64,000 nt of DNA from Ferrovum sp. JA12 (GCF_001431705.1 NZ_LJWX01000001.1:682001-746000); one strand, 5' to 3'. Positions 40,859 through 49,480 are shown, counted from the first letter of the stretch. Program-made: numbers and translations. Notes: generated by a model not told the origin, from the letters alone.

Positions 40859-41080
40859 ACCTAATATAGCAACTAATTGATATTGGCTGTTATTTTTTTC
40901 TGTACCGAGCCATCAACATAAATATCAAATCGTAGAACGATTGTTATTAGATATTAGTTTATTTCATGGTGGCCTTGGTTGGGGGCATTCTGCATGCCAT
41001 TGAATCGATACGCAATGCTTCTAGGGTTGGTCATGATTATAGTGTTGTTGCTTTTTAGTGCTAGCATTGTCGCTAGCAAT
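40859..41080 (+). other. AT-rich region between tRNA-Ser and CRISPR array (candidate leader)
   Basis: No conserved gene is seen. A weak terminator-like hairpin (AGCAA/TTGGCT followed by a T-run to 40899) probably ends the tRNA transcript. A stem-loop TGCTAGC-N6-GCTAGCA lies at 41060-41079, touching the first repeat. The orientation of the repeat (3' end ATTAAGAC) makes this the leader side. It also contains a 34-codon frame (40994-41098) that looks like a signal peptide and ends inside the first repeat. Confidence 0.45.
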
Positions 41081-41472
41081 CTAGAAATGCAGCCCTGAAT
41101 TAAAAGGGATTAAGACGCTCGTGCATCATCAAATACCTTGGCGTTGCTAACTAGAAATGCAGCCCTGAATTAAAAGGGATTAAGACGCTCGTGCATCATC
41201 AAATACCTTGGCGTTGCTAACTAGAAATGCAGCCCTGAATTAAAAGGGATTAAGACAAATGACAGCGTTGTTGTATACGACGGCATCGCCATCTAGAAAT
41301 GCAGCCCTGAATTAAAAGGGATTAAGACTGCCGGTGATGCTAGCATCATCAAAGATTTGTGCGTCTAGAAATGCAGCCCTGAATTAAAAGGGATTAAGAC
41401 TGCCGGTGATGCTAGCATCATCAAAGATTTGTGCGTCTAGAAATGCAGCCCTGAATTAAAAGGGATTAAGAC
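41081..41472 (+). CRISPR. Orphan CRISPR array, six 36-bp repeats
   Basis: Six identical 36-base repeats start at 41081, 41151, 41221, 41293, 41365 and 41437. Each begins CTAGAAATGCAGCCCTG and ends AAAAGGGATTAAGAC, with a short CCCT/AGGG stem. Spacers are 34, 34, 36, 36 and 36 bases. Spacers 1 and 2 are identical, as are 4 and 5, so only three are distinct. The repeat end ATTAAGAC resembles the 8-base 5' handle of type III and some type I crRNAs, indicating plus-strand transcription. No cas gene is in the window and the class is not assigned. The 230 bases after the array contain only a small hairpin at 41529-41545 before the next gene. Confidence 0.93.
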
Positions 41473-41699
41473 TGTTTTTTGAATTAACATTGCAGTGATT
41501 GGAATGTCTGGGTAAGACTCTTTGTCAGATTACTTCGGAAGTAATATTACGTGGTGAAATACGGTAAAACTGTCGACGGGTATTGAGAGCTTATAGCTAA
41601 CCATGTTAAGTGCCCATTACAATAGGGGTATCATATGTCTTTTAACTATTGAACTTTAACTATTCAGAGTGTCTATTTTTATTTGAGAAGAGAGAATCT

Positions 41700-42170
41700 A
41701 TGACAACACCCAAGCCTCCCGTTCCGCCCTTTAATGAAGAAACTGCTAAACAAAAAGTCAGAATGGCGGAAGATGCCTGGAACAGTCGTGACCCTGATCG
41801 CGTTGTTCAGGTTTATACAGAGGACACGCTATGGCGCAATCGTGCTGAGTTCCCCAAAGGACGAACTGAGGTTCATGGATTCTTAACACGCAAATGGGCG
41901 CGCGAGATTGATTACCGATTGATTAAAGAATTATGGGCCTTTACCCATCACCGCATTGCAGTGCGTTTTGCTTACGAATGGCGTGATGACTCGGGTCAAT
42001 GGTTTCGCAGCTATGGCAATGAAAACTGGGAATTTAATGAATGGGGTTTGATGCAGCGCCGTTTTGCAAGTATTAATGATTTACCAATCCATGACGTAGA
42101 TCGATTATTTCATTGGCCCTTAGGGCGCCGCCCTGACGAGCATCCTGGCCTTTCTGATTTAGGGTTGTAG
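41700..42170 (+). CDS. DUF1348 / SnoaL-like (NTF2 fold) protein
   Basis: 156 residues. The start and core ([32 protein letters not shown], about residues 15-46; [60 protein letters not shown]) match the DUF1348 group of NTF2-like proteins. The fold is a cone-shaped barrel used by various isomerases and unknown enzymes, and no reaction can be given. The ATG at 41700 follows GAGAAGAGAG; residues encoded further upstream do not fit the family. Confidence 0.82.
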   Translation: MTTPKPPVPPFNEETAKQKVRMAEDAWNSRDPDRVVQVYTEDTLWRNRAEFPKGRTEVHGFLTRKWAREIDYRLIKELWAFTHHRIAVRFAYEWRDDSGQWFRSYGNENWEFNEWGLMQRRFASINDLPIHDVDRLFHWPLGRRPDEHPGLSDLGL

Positions 42171-42172
42171 TC

Positions 42173-43078
42173 TTGAGTGATTCTTATTGTGTTAGGCACG
42201 AGTTAATTCTGCCTCTGCCTTCAGGTTACCGAATTGCTGATATTTTGCCCTATCATCAGCGAGATGAGGAGGCCTTAGCAGAAGTAGTCAGCGGTCAGAG
42301 TTTACGCAAGGGGGTCGTTTGGTACGGATCAATTGCTGAGCTAATGCTGAATTTTCAGAATCATCAAGTGACAGCTAGTATTCAATACGGCGGCCATCCT
42401 CAGCGCGATTCAAATGCTGCATTCTTACGTTGTGTTCAAAGAATGTGTGGCCTGACCCAACCCATTCATGCCTTTGCTCAAGAATGGGGAAGTAGTGAGC
42501 TATTAGAGCCGTTGTTTACTATGGGCACTGATTTAAGGTTTGCCTTAACTCCCAGTGTGTTTGAGGCGCTAAGTTGGGCGGTGGTATCGCAACAAATCAG
42601 CGTTAAGGCAGCTGTTAAATTACGTCACCGAATGATTAAGCTTTGTGATCTAACTACTCCTAGTGGTTTGTATTGTTATCCAGATGCTGTGGCCTTGTCA
42701 GCCATATCTGTAGCTGATTTATCAGCCATTGGTTTTCCAAAAGCCAAGGCTGAAACACTTAAACGATTATGTGATTTTGCTCAAGGTCACTCTTTAGATG
42801 AGTTAGATGGTAATAACCCTAGGCACATGCACGAACTCAGTCATCAGTTATTAAGTGTTAAGGGCATAGGTCCTTGGACTGCCAATTATGGACTACTTCG
42901 TGGTTATGGTTATCTTGATGGTTCCTTACATGGTGATATTGCCCTGCGCCGTGCTCTGCAAATCATGTGGCAACATCCTGATGATGTGTCAGACAAACAA
43001 ACGGAACATTGGCTAGCCCAATTTAGCCCTTGGCGCGCTCTCGTGGCCGCTTATCTTTGGCAATATACGGGGGCCTAG
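42173..43078 (+). CDS. alkA: DNA-3-methyladenine glycosylase II (AlkA type)
   Basis: 301 residues. The enzyme excises alkylated bases such as 3-methyladenine. The N-terminal AlkA_N domain (about 8-95) is followed by the helix-hairpin-helix glycosylase domain: FEALSWAVVSQQISVKAAVKLRHRM, and LLSVKGIGPWTANYGLLRGYGYLDGSLHGDIALRRAL (about 225-262) with the catalytic Asp in HGDIALRR. The start is a TTG at 42173, with AGGG 8 bases upstream; no in-frame ATG keeps the N-terminal domain. No ada gene is adjacent. Confidence 0.9.
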   Translation: MSDSYCVRHELILPLPSGYRIADILPYHQRDEEALAEVVSGQSLRKGVVWYGSIAELMLNFQNHQVTASIQYGGHPQRDSNAAFLRCVQRMCGLTQPIHAFAQEWGSSELLEPLFTMGTDLRFALTPSVFEALSWAVVSQQISVKAAVKLRHRMIKLCDLTTPSGLYCYPDAVALSAISVADLSAIGFPKAKAETLKRLCDFAQGHSLDELDGNNPRHMHELSHQLLSVKGIGPWTANYGLLRGYGYLDGSLHGDIALRRALQIMWQHPDDVSDKQTEHWLAQFSPWRALVAAYLWQYTGA

Positions 43079-43136
43079 GTTTAAGATAACTAAGTAGTCT
43101 TGAGTCTCCTTCCTCCGCACATGTTAAACTAGGCCA

Positions 43137-43790
43137 ATGAGTAAATCACTAGAACATCTATTTCATAATAATCGTCAGTGGGTCAGTGAGGTATTAGCCC
43201 AAGACCCTGATTTTTTTAGTCATTTGGCCACCCAGCAGGCACCAGAGTATTTATGGATCGGCTGTTCAGATTCGAGAGTTCCTGCCAATCAAATTACGGG
43301 TCTTGATCCGGGTGAGGTATTTGTTCACCGTAATGTGGCTAATGTAGTGGTGCATACGGACTTAAATTCCTTATCGGTCATTCAGTTTGCTGTGGACGTG
43401 TTAAAAGTGAAGCATATTATCGTTGTGGGTCATTATGGTTGCTCCGGTGTTCATGCTGCACTGCTTGGTCAGCGTATTGGGATAGCTGACAATTGGTTGC
43501 GTCACGTCCGTGATGTGCATGACAAGCACCAGTCGTTTATCGACGCAGTGAGTTGCGAGCATGAACGCTACGACCGATTATGTGAATATAATGCTATTGA
43601 ACAGGCGCTCAATGTTTGTCAAACTACTATGGTTCAAGACGCCTGGAACAGTGGCCAAGAGGTGAATGTGCATGCTTGGGTTTACGGTGTTAAAGATGGT
43701 TTAATTCGTGATCTGGGCTTTACCGTATCTAACAACCAAGAATTAAACGAGCTTTACCCAAAAACTATTGCCGCGATCCATAGCGAGTAG
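43137..43790 (+). CDS. can: Beta-class carbonic anhydrase
   Basis: 217 residues. It interconverts CO2 and bicarbonate in the cytoplasm, supplying bicarbonate for carboxylases and carbamoyl phosphate. Zinc ligands and the Asp/Arg dyad are visible: C43, D45, R47 (GCSDSRVPAN) and H99, C102 (VVGHYGCSGV). HRNVANVVVHTDLNSLSVIQFAV is typical of the Can/CynT group. The C-terminal VHAWVYGVKDGLIRDLGF completes the family pattern. Confidence 0.96.
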   Translation: MSKSLEHLFHNNRQWVSEVLAQDPDFFSHLATQQAPEYLWIGCSDSRVPANQITGLDPGEVFVHRNVANVVVHTDLNSLSVIQFAVDVLKVKHIIVVGHYGCSGVHAALLGQRIGIADNWLRHVRDVHDKHQSFIDAVSCEHERYDRLCEYNAIEQALNVCQTTMVQDAWNSGQEVNVHAWVYGVKDGLIRDLGFTVSNNQELNELYPKTIAAIHSE

Positions 43791-43807
43791 TTATCTAGGG
43801 TATGATG

Positions 43808-44101
43808 TTAAATACTTTGTTCAACCATACGGGCGAACTCCAAGTCTCGCTGAGTAATCCCTGTCACATCGTGACTATATAGTTCTAGAATAACTTCCCC
43901 ATACTTGATAGTAAGATTCGGGTGATGGTCTAAGCGTTCAGCAATGGCACTAATTTTAAGGGCTAGATCCATGGACTGTTGCCAGTTATGGGTAGACCAT
44001 TTGCGCCATAGGGCAGGGGGATGATAGCTCCAATGTGTTAAGTGTTGAGCTAAGGCACGGGCAATATCCAGATCGCTTAAGAGGGTAATAGGTGAGGTCA
44101 T
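43808..44101 (-). CDS. phhB: Pterin-4a-carbinolamine dehydratase
   Basis: 97 residues. The enzyme dehydrates 4a-hydroxytetrahydropterin and recycles tetrahydropterin used by phenylalanine hydroxylase. The active-site signature is AERLDHHPNLTIKYGEVILELYSHDVTGITQRDLEFA (about 54-90), with the HHP and later His conserved. No phhA is in the window, so it may serve another pterin enzyme or molybdopterin-related role. It begins 6 bases downstream of mutM. Confidence 0.92.
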   Translation of the reverse strand: MTSPITLLSDLDIARALAQHLTHWSYHPPALWRKWSTHNWQQSMDLALKISAIAERLDHHPNLTIKYGEVILELYSHDVTGITQRDLEFARMVEQSI

Positions 44102-44107
44102 ATCATA

Positions 44108-44929
44108 TTATCGTTGACATTGAGGACAATAAAAAGTGGAGCGTTGCGCTTGGCGGATGCGGCGAATGGGGGTGTGACAGACGTAACAAGGTTGTTCAGC
44201 CCGGTCATAGACTTGATGATGGATTTGAAAGTAGCCCTGTTGCGCAGCTCCATGCTGAAAGTCTTTTAGCGTACTGCCACCCAGTTCAATGGCCTCATGC
44301 AGAGTCTCTCGAATGGTTGCGGCAAGAGTGTGATAGCGCTCTTTAGCGATTCGTTTAGCGCTTCTTTGAGGTAGAATACCGGCTTTAAATAAGGCCTCGC
44401 TGGCGTAAATGTTACCTACCCCCACCACTATTTCCCCACTTAATAATAAAGGTTTAATGGCTTGGGTTCGCGTATGAGCATGACGCCATAAATAGTCACC
44501 GTTAAACAATGTAGCAAAGGGTTCAATGCCTAATTTCTTAAAAAATGGTGAAAAACGCTTTTCTTCTTCATTAGGCTCTGCCCAAATTAACGCACCAAAA
44601 CGACGGGGATCGTTATAGATTAAAGTATGTTGTCCAATCGTAAATGAGGCATGATCGTGTTTTTTTAAAGGGGTCCCTGGAGCGTTGATGGTGAGAGTCC
44701 CCGTCATACCAAGGTGCACCATTAAGCTTCCTTGGGTAGTTTTAATGGTGAGATACTTTGCACGTCGCTCAATATCGGTGATGGTGGCGCCCACTATTTT
44801 GTTACTGAGTTCGCTATCTATAGGATAGCGTAATGCTGGAACGAGGATTTGTGCTCTCTCCACCTGATGATTGATGAGATGGGGCAGTAGTGATAAACGC
44901 GTGACTTCAACTTCAGGTAATTCAGGCAC
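44108..44929 (-). CDS. mutM: Formamidopyrimidine-DNA glycosylase (Fpg)
   Basis: 273 residues. MutM excises 8-oxoguanine and formamidopyrimidines and nicks the abasic site. The catalytic N-terminus PELPEVEVTR is intact (Pro2, Glu3), the conserved Lys is in KYLTIKTTQGSLMVHLGMTG, and the C-terminal zinc finger shows CYVCHTPIRRI and FYCPQCQ. VGNIYASEALFKAGI is the helix-two-turn-helix segment. It is cotranscribed with phhB, yhhQ and possibly selO. Confidence 0.97.
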   Translation of the reverse strand: MPELPEVEVTRLSLLPHLINHQVERAQILVPALRYPIDSELSNKIVGATITDIERRAKYLTIKTTQGSLMVHLGMTGTLTINAPGTPLKKHDHASFTIGQHTLIYNDPRRFGALIWAEPNEEEKRFSPFFKKLGIEPFATLFNGDYLWRHAHTRTQAIKPLLLSGEIVVGVGNIYASEALFKAGILPQRSAKRIAKERYHTLAATIRETLHEAIELGGSTLKDFQHGAAQQGYFQIHHQVYDRAEQPCYVCHTPIRRIRQAQRSTFYCPQCQR

Positions 44930-44931
44930 TT

Positions 44932-45663
44932 TTATACATCCAAAGAAAAGGGTGTGAAAGGCGTATCGCGGTCAAAGTAATCCTCTTTTTCAGCCGCCTT
45001 CAACCGATTAACTAACCAGTAAGTAAGAGGGGTGGCAAGAATTTCCCAGAGTGTTTTAAGAGTATATTCTAACAACGCAATCTGGACTAAGTCATGGGTG
45101 GTCCAAACGCCATAAAAGGCTAGGGCGTAGAACAGTAAAGAGTCAATCAGTTCGCCCACAGCGGTGGAGCCAATGGTTCTCATCCATAACCATTGCCCAT
45201 TAGTGGCAACCTTCATTTTAGCGAGGACAATGCTGTTAGAGAAACTGCCACACCAATACGCCACAATAGAGGCAACGGCTATGCGCCAAGCATTATCAAA
45301 AACTCCTTCCAGTTGCCCTTGGAAAGTAGCCATGAAAGCATTATGTGCAGGAGGGAGGTGAACTATAATCATGGCCATGAGGGAGGCGAATAATAACGCC
45401 ACAAAGCCCGCCCACACCACTCTGCGATCTCGGGCGTAACCGTAGACTTCGGTGAGGATGTCACCAAAGAAATAGGAGATCGGAAAAAATAGTACCCCCG
45501 CCCCCACGGTGAGAGTTCCTATCCACGGTAAGGTGATATAGGTTTGCTTGGCAGCACCAATTAAATTAGAGCACAGTAAAATGCACACAAAGGCAGCCAT
45601 GATGAGATCATAGTAGCGGTAGTGGCGTGGAGTGTGAGCTGGCAGGGAGGAGGTATTTGGCAT
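44932..45663 (-). CDS. yhhQ: Queuosine precursor transporter (YhhQ/QueT-like family)
   Basis: 243 residues with about six membrane spans. YhhQ proteins import preQ0/preQ1 for queuosine tRNA modification. Diagnostic segments are FVCILLCSNLIGAAKQ, GVLFFPISYFFGDILTEVYGYARDRRVVW and WMRTIGSTAVGELIDSLLFYALAF, with the conserved acidic and Arg residues. The frame extends upstream into selO, but the ATG at 45663 gives the family-length N-terminus and lies 4 bases past the selO stop. Confidence 0.9.
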   Translation of the reverse strand: MPNTSSLPAHTPRHYRYYDLIMAAFVCILLCSNLIGAAKQTYITLPWIGTLTVGAGVLFFPISYFFGDILTEVYGYARDRRVVWAGFVALLFASLMAMIIVHLPPAHNAFMATFQGQLEGVFDNAWRIAVASIVAYWCGSFSNSIVLAKMKVATNGQWLWMRTIGSTAVGELIDSLLFYALAFYGVWTTHDLVQIALLEYTLKTLWEILATPLTYWLVNRLKAAEKEDYFDRDTPFTPFSLDV

Positions 45664-45667
45664 GGCG

Positions 45668-47131
45668 TTAGGATGAGCAACTGACACTGATCTCGCTCGC
45701 CCATGAGGGAGGTAGCGCGGCCCAATCCTCATGCTCTGGGTGCTCGTCAAAGGGAGTGTCCAACACACTTTTTAATTCTTTTACCATGGTAAAGTCCCCC
45801 TCCATAGACTGCTCAATAGCTTGTTGTGCGAGGTAGTTACGCAATATAAAGCGTGGGTTAGTGCGCTTCATTTGAGGCTGACGTAGATGATCTATAGACT
45901 CCTCTTGATGCAACCGTTGGCGGTAGCGGGCAAGCCACAGGTTAAAGAGGCTAATTGATCTATTAAGGGGAGCAAAAAGCGAGCTATCCAGCTCAGGGCG
46001 GGCCAGCGTCAGGTCACTTAATAGGCGAAAGAATAGAGTGAAATCTACCTGATGAGCATGTAATGAATCGAGTAGATCTTTGATTAATGTAGCGTCATCT
46101 TTTTGCTCCTGACGTAACCCTAGCTTCTTTCTAAACAATTGCAAATAACTCCATTGGTAGCGTTCATGAAAGCGTTCTAGTCTATCCGCCAGGAGGTTTT
46201 CATCGGCAATTAAGGGCCAAAAGGCAGAGGCTAAGGCAGCACAATTCCAGTAGCCCGCTTGGGGTTGTTGATCATAAGCATAGCGACCCTGTTGGTCCGT
46301 ATGATTGCAACGGTGTTGCCAATCGAAATGATCTAAAAAACCAAAGGGACCATAATCAAGGGTGATACCCAGTACGGACATATTGTCTGTGTTCATCACG
46401 CCATGACAAAACCCGACCGCTTGCCACTGGGCCATAAGTCGGGCGGTGTGACTTACGATTTGTTCAAATAAATCAATATAAGGGGTATCACTGTCTAACA
46501 CTTGTGGATAGTGATGTTGTATCACAAAATCCAGTAACTTCACGAGTTCAGCCATACGGCCGCGATGGGCAAAATGCTCAAGGTGGCCAAAACGAATAAA
46601 ACTGGGGGCAAGACGGGTGAGTACCGCTGCAGTCTCTAAGCGCTCACGACGCACGGTTAGGTTTGAGCCCACCAATGCCAGAGCGCGAGTGGTGGGAATG
46701 TGTAGGGCTGCCATGGCTTCACTGGCTAAATATTCGCGAATACTTGAACGCAGCACTGCACGCCCATCACCCATGCGTGAGAAGGGAGTGAGTCCAGCTC
46801 CTTTTATTTGAATCTCTAAAGGATGACCCTGGGCACCTTGAACAGAACCTAAGAGGTGAGCTCTGCCATCGCCTAACTGTCCCGCCCACACTCCAAATTG
46901 GTGTCCTGAATACACACTGCACCAAGCTTGATCTATATGTCCTGCGCAGACATTCAGCCACTGGTGAGTGGGGGTCAGAGATAAATGTAATGACTGGGCA
47001 AGGCGACTATTCCAAGTGATCCAATAAGGTTGCGGGAGTGGCTGTGTGGTGACTTTTTCAACAAAGGGTTGAGACAGTTGTATAAAGGGTGTCTCAGATT
47101 GAAAAAAAAGAGTTTCAGAAGGAGCATTCAT
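45668..47131 (-). CDS. selO: Protein adenylyltransferase SelO
   Basis: 487 residues. SelO is a pseudokinase that attaches AMP to Ser, Thr or Tyr residues of metabolic proteins. Seen: SVYSGHQFGVWAGQLGDGRAHLLG (about 63-86), IQIKGAGLTPFSRMGDGRAVLRSSIREYL, FCHGVMNTDNMSVLGITLDYGPFGFLDHFD with the metal-binding Asn/Asp, and a C-terminal SVSCSS, the bacterial Cys form of the eukaryotic selenocysteine tail. It is first in the minus-strand run selO-yhhQ-mutM-phhB and divergent from the flavoprotein gene. Confidence 0.95.
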   Translation of the reverse strand: MNAPSETLFFQSETPFIQLSQPFVEKVTTQPLPQPYWITWNSRLAQSLHLSLTPTHQWLNVCAGHIDQAWCSVYSGHQFGVWAGQLGDGRAHLLGSVQGAQGHPLEIQIKGAGLTPFSRMGDGRAVLRSSIREYLASEAMAALHIPTTRALALVGSNLTVRRERLETAAVLTRLAPSFIRFGHLEHFAHRGRMAELVKLLDFVIQHHYPQVLDSDTPYIDLFEQIVSHTARLMAQWQAVGFCHGVMNTDNMSVLGITLDYGPFGFLDHFDWQHRCNHTDQQGRYAYDQQPQAGYWNCAALASAFWPLIADENLLADRLERFHERYQWSYLQLFRKKLGLRQEQKDDATLIKDLLDSLHAHQVDFTLFFRLLSDLTLARPELDSSLFAPLNRSISLFNLWLARYRQRLHQEESIDHLRQPQMKRTNPRFILRNYLAQQAIEQSMEGDFTMVKELKSVLDTPFDEHPEHEDWAALPPSWASEISVSCSS

Positions 47132-47161
47132 AGCTTATTCTATCCTGTTTGAGGAGGATTC

Positions 47162-48370
47162 ATGCAGGGCAATGACGAAATTGTTTGGGACGCCGTGGTG
47201 GTGGGCGCGGGGGCTGCGGGATTGTTTTGCGCAGGTCAAGCGGGGTTGCGTCACAAACGGGTATTGCTCTTGGATCACGCTCGTAAAATCGGAGAAAAAA
47301 TTCGAATTAGTGGTGGGGGGTTTTGTAACTTTACTAACCGTTATTCTAGCGCACAACATTTTTTATCCAGTAATCCTCATTTTGTTAAAAGTGCCCTGTC
47401 ACGTTACCGCCCTTCGGATTTTGAAGACTGGTTAACGCAAGCGGGTATCGCTTACCATGAAAAACATCGTGGGCAATTATTTTGCGATCACTCTGCCCAA
47501 GATATTATCGATCTACTGCTACAACAATGCCTTAATCATTCAGTTGCTCTTCGCTTCCCTGTGAGTGTGGAAAACTGTCAGTTCATCAAAGACCAATGGC
47601 ACATTAAAACCACTCAAGGCTCGGTCAAGAGCCATGCTCTGGTATGGGCGACGGGTGGTTTGCCTGTGCCTAAAATTGGTGCTAGCGATAGAGCCCTTCG
47701 CTTTGCTCAGCAGTGGGGGCAGGAGGTTGTCACGCCAAGGCCTGCTTTAGTTCCCCTTTCTTTGACTGATCAGTCGGAGAGTTCGTTCACTCAACTCTCA
47801 GGATTAAGCGTACCCGTTAGCATCGCCGCAGGCCGACCCGAGGAACATTATGGGGTGGCTCGGTTTAATGAAGACTTGTTATTCACCCATCGAGGGTTAT
47901 CAGGCCCGGCTGTATTGCAAGCCAGCAGCTATTGGCGTGAGAATGAACTGCTTGAGGTGTCATTTTTAGAGGAGCATCACTGGCAGGAAATGATGGAGTC
48001 GGCAGGAGGCAAATGGGTAGAGAACGTCTTAGCGCAATATCTGCCGCAACGCTTAGCAAAACATTTAACCAGCCTATGTCAACTAGAGCAACGTCGCTTT
48101 GCTGAATTAACTCGCACAGAGCGCAGTTCATTGAAAGAGCTGCTGTTACATATGATCTTCCACCCCAAGGCCACCCTGGGATGGAATAAAGCTGAGGTGA
48201 TGCTTGGGGGGGTTAATACCCATCAGATGGATAGTAAAACCATGGCCTCCACGGTAATTCCTCAATGTTATTTTATTGGAGAATGCGTGGACGTGACAGG
48301 TCATTTAGGCGGACATAACTTCCAATGGGCTTGGTCAAGCGCTTATGCTTGCGCTCAGTCACTTAAGTGA
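47162..48370 (+). CDS. NAD(P)/FAD-dependent oxidoreductase, HI0933/BaiN family
   Basis: 402 residues. The FAD-binding Rossmann motif is [17 protein letters not shown] (about residues 12-28), followed by [55 protein letters not shown] and the C-terminal [28 protein letters not shown], all typical of the HI0933 group. Most members have no proven substrate; BaiN relatives reduce bile-acid intermediates. GAGGAGG lies upstream of the ATG. Its 3' end overlaps gloA by 16 bases, convergent. Confidence 0.9.
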   Translation: MQGNDEIVWDAVVVGAGAAGLFCAGQAGLRHKRVLLLDHARKIGEKIRISGGGFCNFTNRYSSAQHFLSSNPHFVKSALSRYRPSDFEDWLTQAGIAYHEKHRGQLFCDHSAQDIIDLLLQQCLNHSVALRFPVSVENCQFIKDQWHIKTTQGSVKSHALVWATGGLPVPKIGASDRALRFAQQWGQEVVTPRPALVPLSLTDQSESSFTQLSGLSVPVSIAAGRPEEHYGVARFNEDLLFTHRGLSGPAVLQASSYWRENELLEVSFLEEHHWQEMMESAGGKWVENVLAQYLPQRLAKHLTSLCQLEQRRFAELTRTERSSLKELLLHMIFHPKATLGWNKAEVMLGGVNTHQMDSKTMASTVIPQCYFIGECVDVTGHLGGHNFQWAWSSAYACAQSLK

Positions 48371-48753
48371 GAGCGCCGTTCGATAAACTCAATCTTGTAA
48401 CCATCCGGGTCTTCCACAAAGGCAATCACGGTAGAACCATGTTTCATGGGCCCTGCCTCACGAACAACCTTACCGCCACGAGCGCGAACTTTGTTACAGG
48501 TTTCCTCGGCGTTTTCCACCTCCAAGGCGATGTGGCCGTAGCCGTTACCGAGATCATAAAAGTGGGTATCCCAGTTATAGGTGAGTTCAATGACTGCGCC
48601 CTCTGATTCAGGCTGATAGCCCATGAAAACCAAGGTGAACTTCCCTTCAGGGTAATCCCGGCGGCGTAACTCTTGCATGCCTAATACATCGCGATAGAAG
48701 GCAATGGATTGTTCTAGATGTCCTACTCGTAGCATGGTATGTAAAATTCGCAT
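48355..48753 (-). CDS. gloA: Lactoylglutathione lyase (glyoxalase I)
   Basis: 132 residues. It isomerises the methylglyoxal-glutathione hemithioacetal to S-lactoylglutathione. Metal ligands are all present: H5 (MRILHTM), Glu in AVIELTYNW, His in YGHIALEV and Glu in YKIEFIE, with glutathione-binding R9 and FYRDVLGM. It is closer to the nickel-dependent bacterial type by length. It is followed upstream by the CDGSH gene on the same strand with a 25-base gap. Confidence 0.96.
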   Translation of the reverse strand: MRILHTMLRVGHLEQSIAFYRDVLGMQELRRRDYPEGKFTLVFMGYQPESEGAVIELTYNWDTHFYDLGNGYGHIALEVENAEETCNKVRARGGKVVREAGPMKHGSTVIAFVEDPDGYKIEFIERRSHLSD

Positions 48754-48778
48754 TATCTTTAAACCTTATAAAATTGTG

Positions 48779-49003
48779 TTAAATAACCCCTTGTGTGGAC
48801 GCCTTATGGGTTCCATCACAAAACGGACTATTAAAGGTTTCCCCACAACCACAAATATAAACAGTTTCATTTTTTGTCGCGATAAAGTGATGGGGCGTTT
48901 TGTCTGTGACCTGATGGGCGCCATTACAGAGTCCAGTGCCACTTTTACCACAGGTACAAAACCAATATTCTTTCCCTGCTTCAAGATCGATTGCGTAGGG
49001 CAT
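48779..49003 (-). CDS. Small CDGSH iron-sulfur domain protein (two motifs)
   Basis: 74 residues with two CDGSH-type [2Fe-2S] binding sites, CTCGKSGTGLCNGAH (about residues 16-30) and CGCGETFNSPFCDGTH (about 51-66), each with the three-Cys, one-His pattern. CDGSH proteins are redox or cluster-transfer proteins; the bacterial tandem form has no assigned partner. AAGGAG precedes the ATG at 49003. It is divergent from marR across a 60-base gap with a palindrome, so MarR may control it. Confidence 0.9.
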   Translation of the reverse strand: MPYAIDLEAGKEYWFCTCGKSGTGLCNGAHQVTDKTPHHFIATKNETVYICGCGETFNSPFCDGTHKASTQGVI

Positions 49004-49034
49004 TTAAAACTCCTTATAATGTACGTATTCGTAC
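48991..49034 (+). promoter_or_regulatory. marR promoter with palindromic operator candidate
   Basis: A -35-like TTGCGT (48991-48996), an 18-base spacer and a perfect TATAAT (49015-49020) are followed at once by the inverted repeat GTACG-N4-CGTAC (49021-49034). The repeat lies between the divergent CDGSH and marR genes, a classic autoregulatory layout for MarR proteins. Binding is inferred. Confidence 0.55.
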
Positions 49035-49063
49035 CATTTTAACTAAAAAGATGATTTTTTGCT

Positions 49064-49480
49064 ATGAGTCAATTTCTTCCTACACTTCGTGCCTTAGTGA
49101 GAACTTATCAAGCCTTTGATAACTTTTCTGAGCGCCATATAAAAAGCCTTGGTTTAACAACTGGACAATTTGATGTGATCGCAACCTTAGGTAATACAGC
49201 AGGCATGAGCTGTGGTGAGATTGGTGAAAAAACCTTAATGGTCAAGGGTACCTTAACGGGAGTGTTAGATCGCCTCGAGGTAAAGGGGATGATTGTGCGC
49301 GTGGAAAATCCAAAAGATAAGCGAAGCACCTTAATTAAGCTGACAGAGCTTGGTGAAAAAACTTTTAACACGACCTTTCAGCCGCATCTTGAGTATTTAT
49401 CACAGGTCTTTGGTCAATTGTCCGATAAAGAGTTGCAGGAAATCGAGATACAACTCAACAAGCTGCAGCAACTGTTTTAG
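49064..49480 (+). CDS. MarR family transcriptional regulator
   Basis: 138 residues. A winged helix-turn-helix lies at about residues 30-95: LGLTTGQFDVIATLGNTAGMSCGEIGEKTLMVKGTLTGVLDRLEVKGMIVRVENPKDKRSTLIKLTELGE, with the conserved wing DKRS. The terminal helices form the dimer interface. MarR proteins commonly repress adjacent genes and respond to phenolics or oxidants. The likely targets are itself and the divergent CDGSH gene. Confidence 0.92.
   Translation: MSQFLPTLRALVRTYQAFDNFSERHIKSLGLTTGQFDVIATLGNTAGMSCGEIGEKTLMVKGTLTGVLDRLEVKGMIVRVENPKDKRSTLIKLTELGEKTFNTTFQPHLEYLSQVFGQLSDKELQEIEIQLNKLQQLF

Noticed and set aside
41081-41472. The repeat array as a single repeat-protein gene
   Set aside because: The repeat carries stop codons in every plus-strand frame, and the minus-strand frame of the spacers does not stay in phase with the repeats, so it cannot be one coding sequence.
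40768-41472. Integration of a mobile element at tRNA-Ser
   Set aside because: No copy of the tRNA 3' end is seen downstream and there is no integrase in the window.
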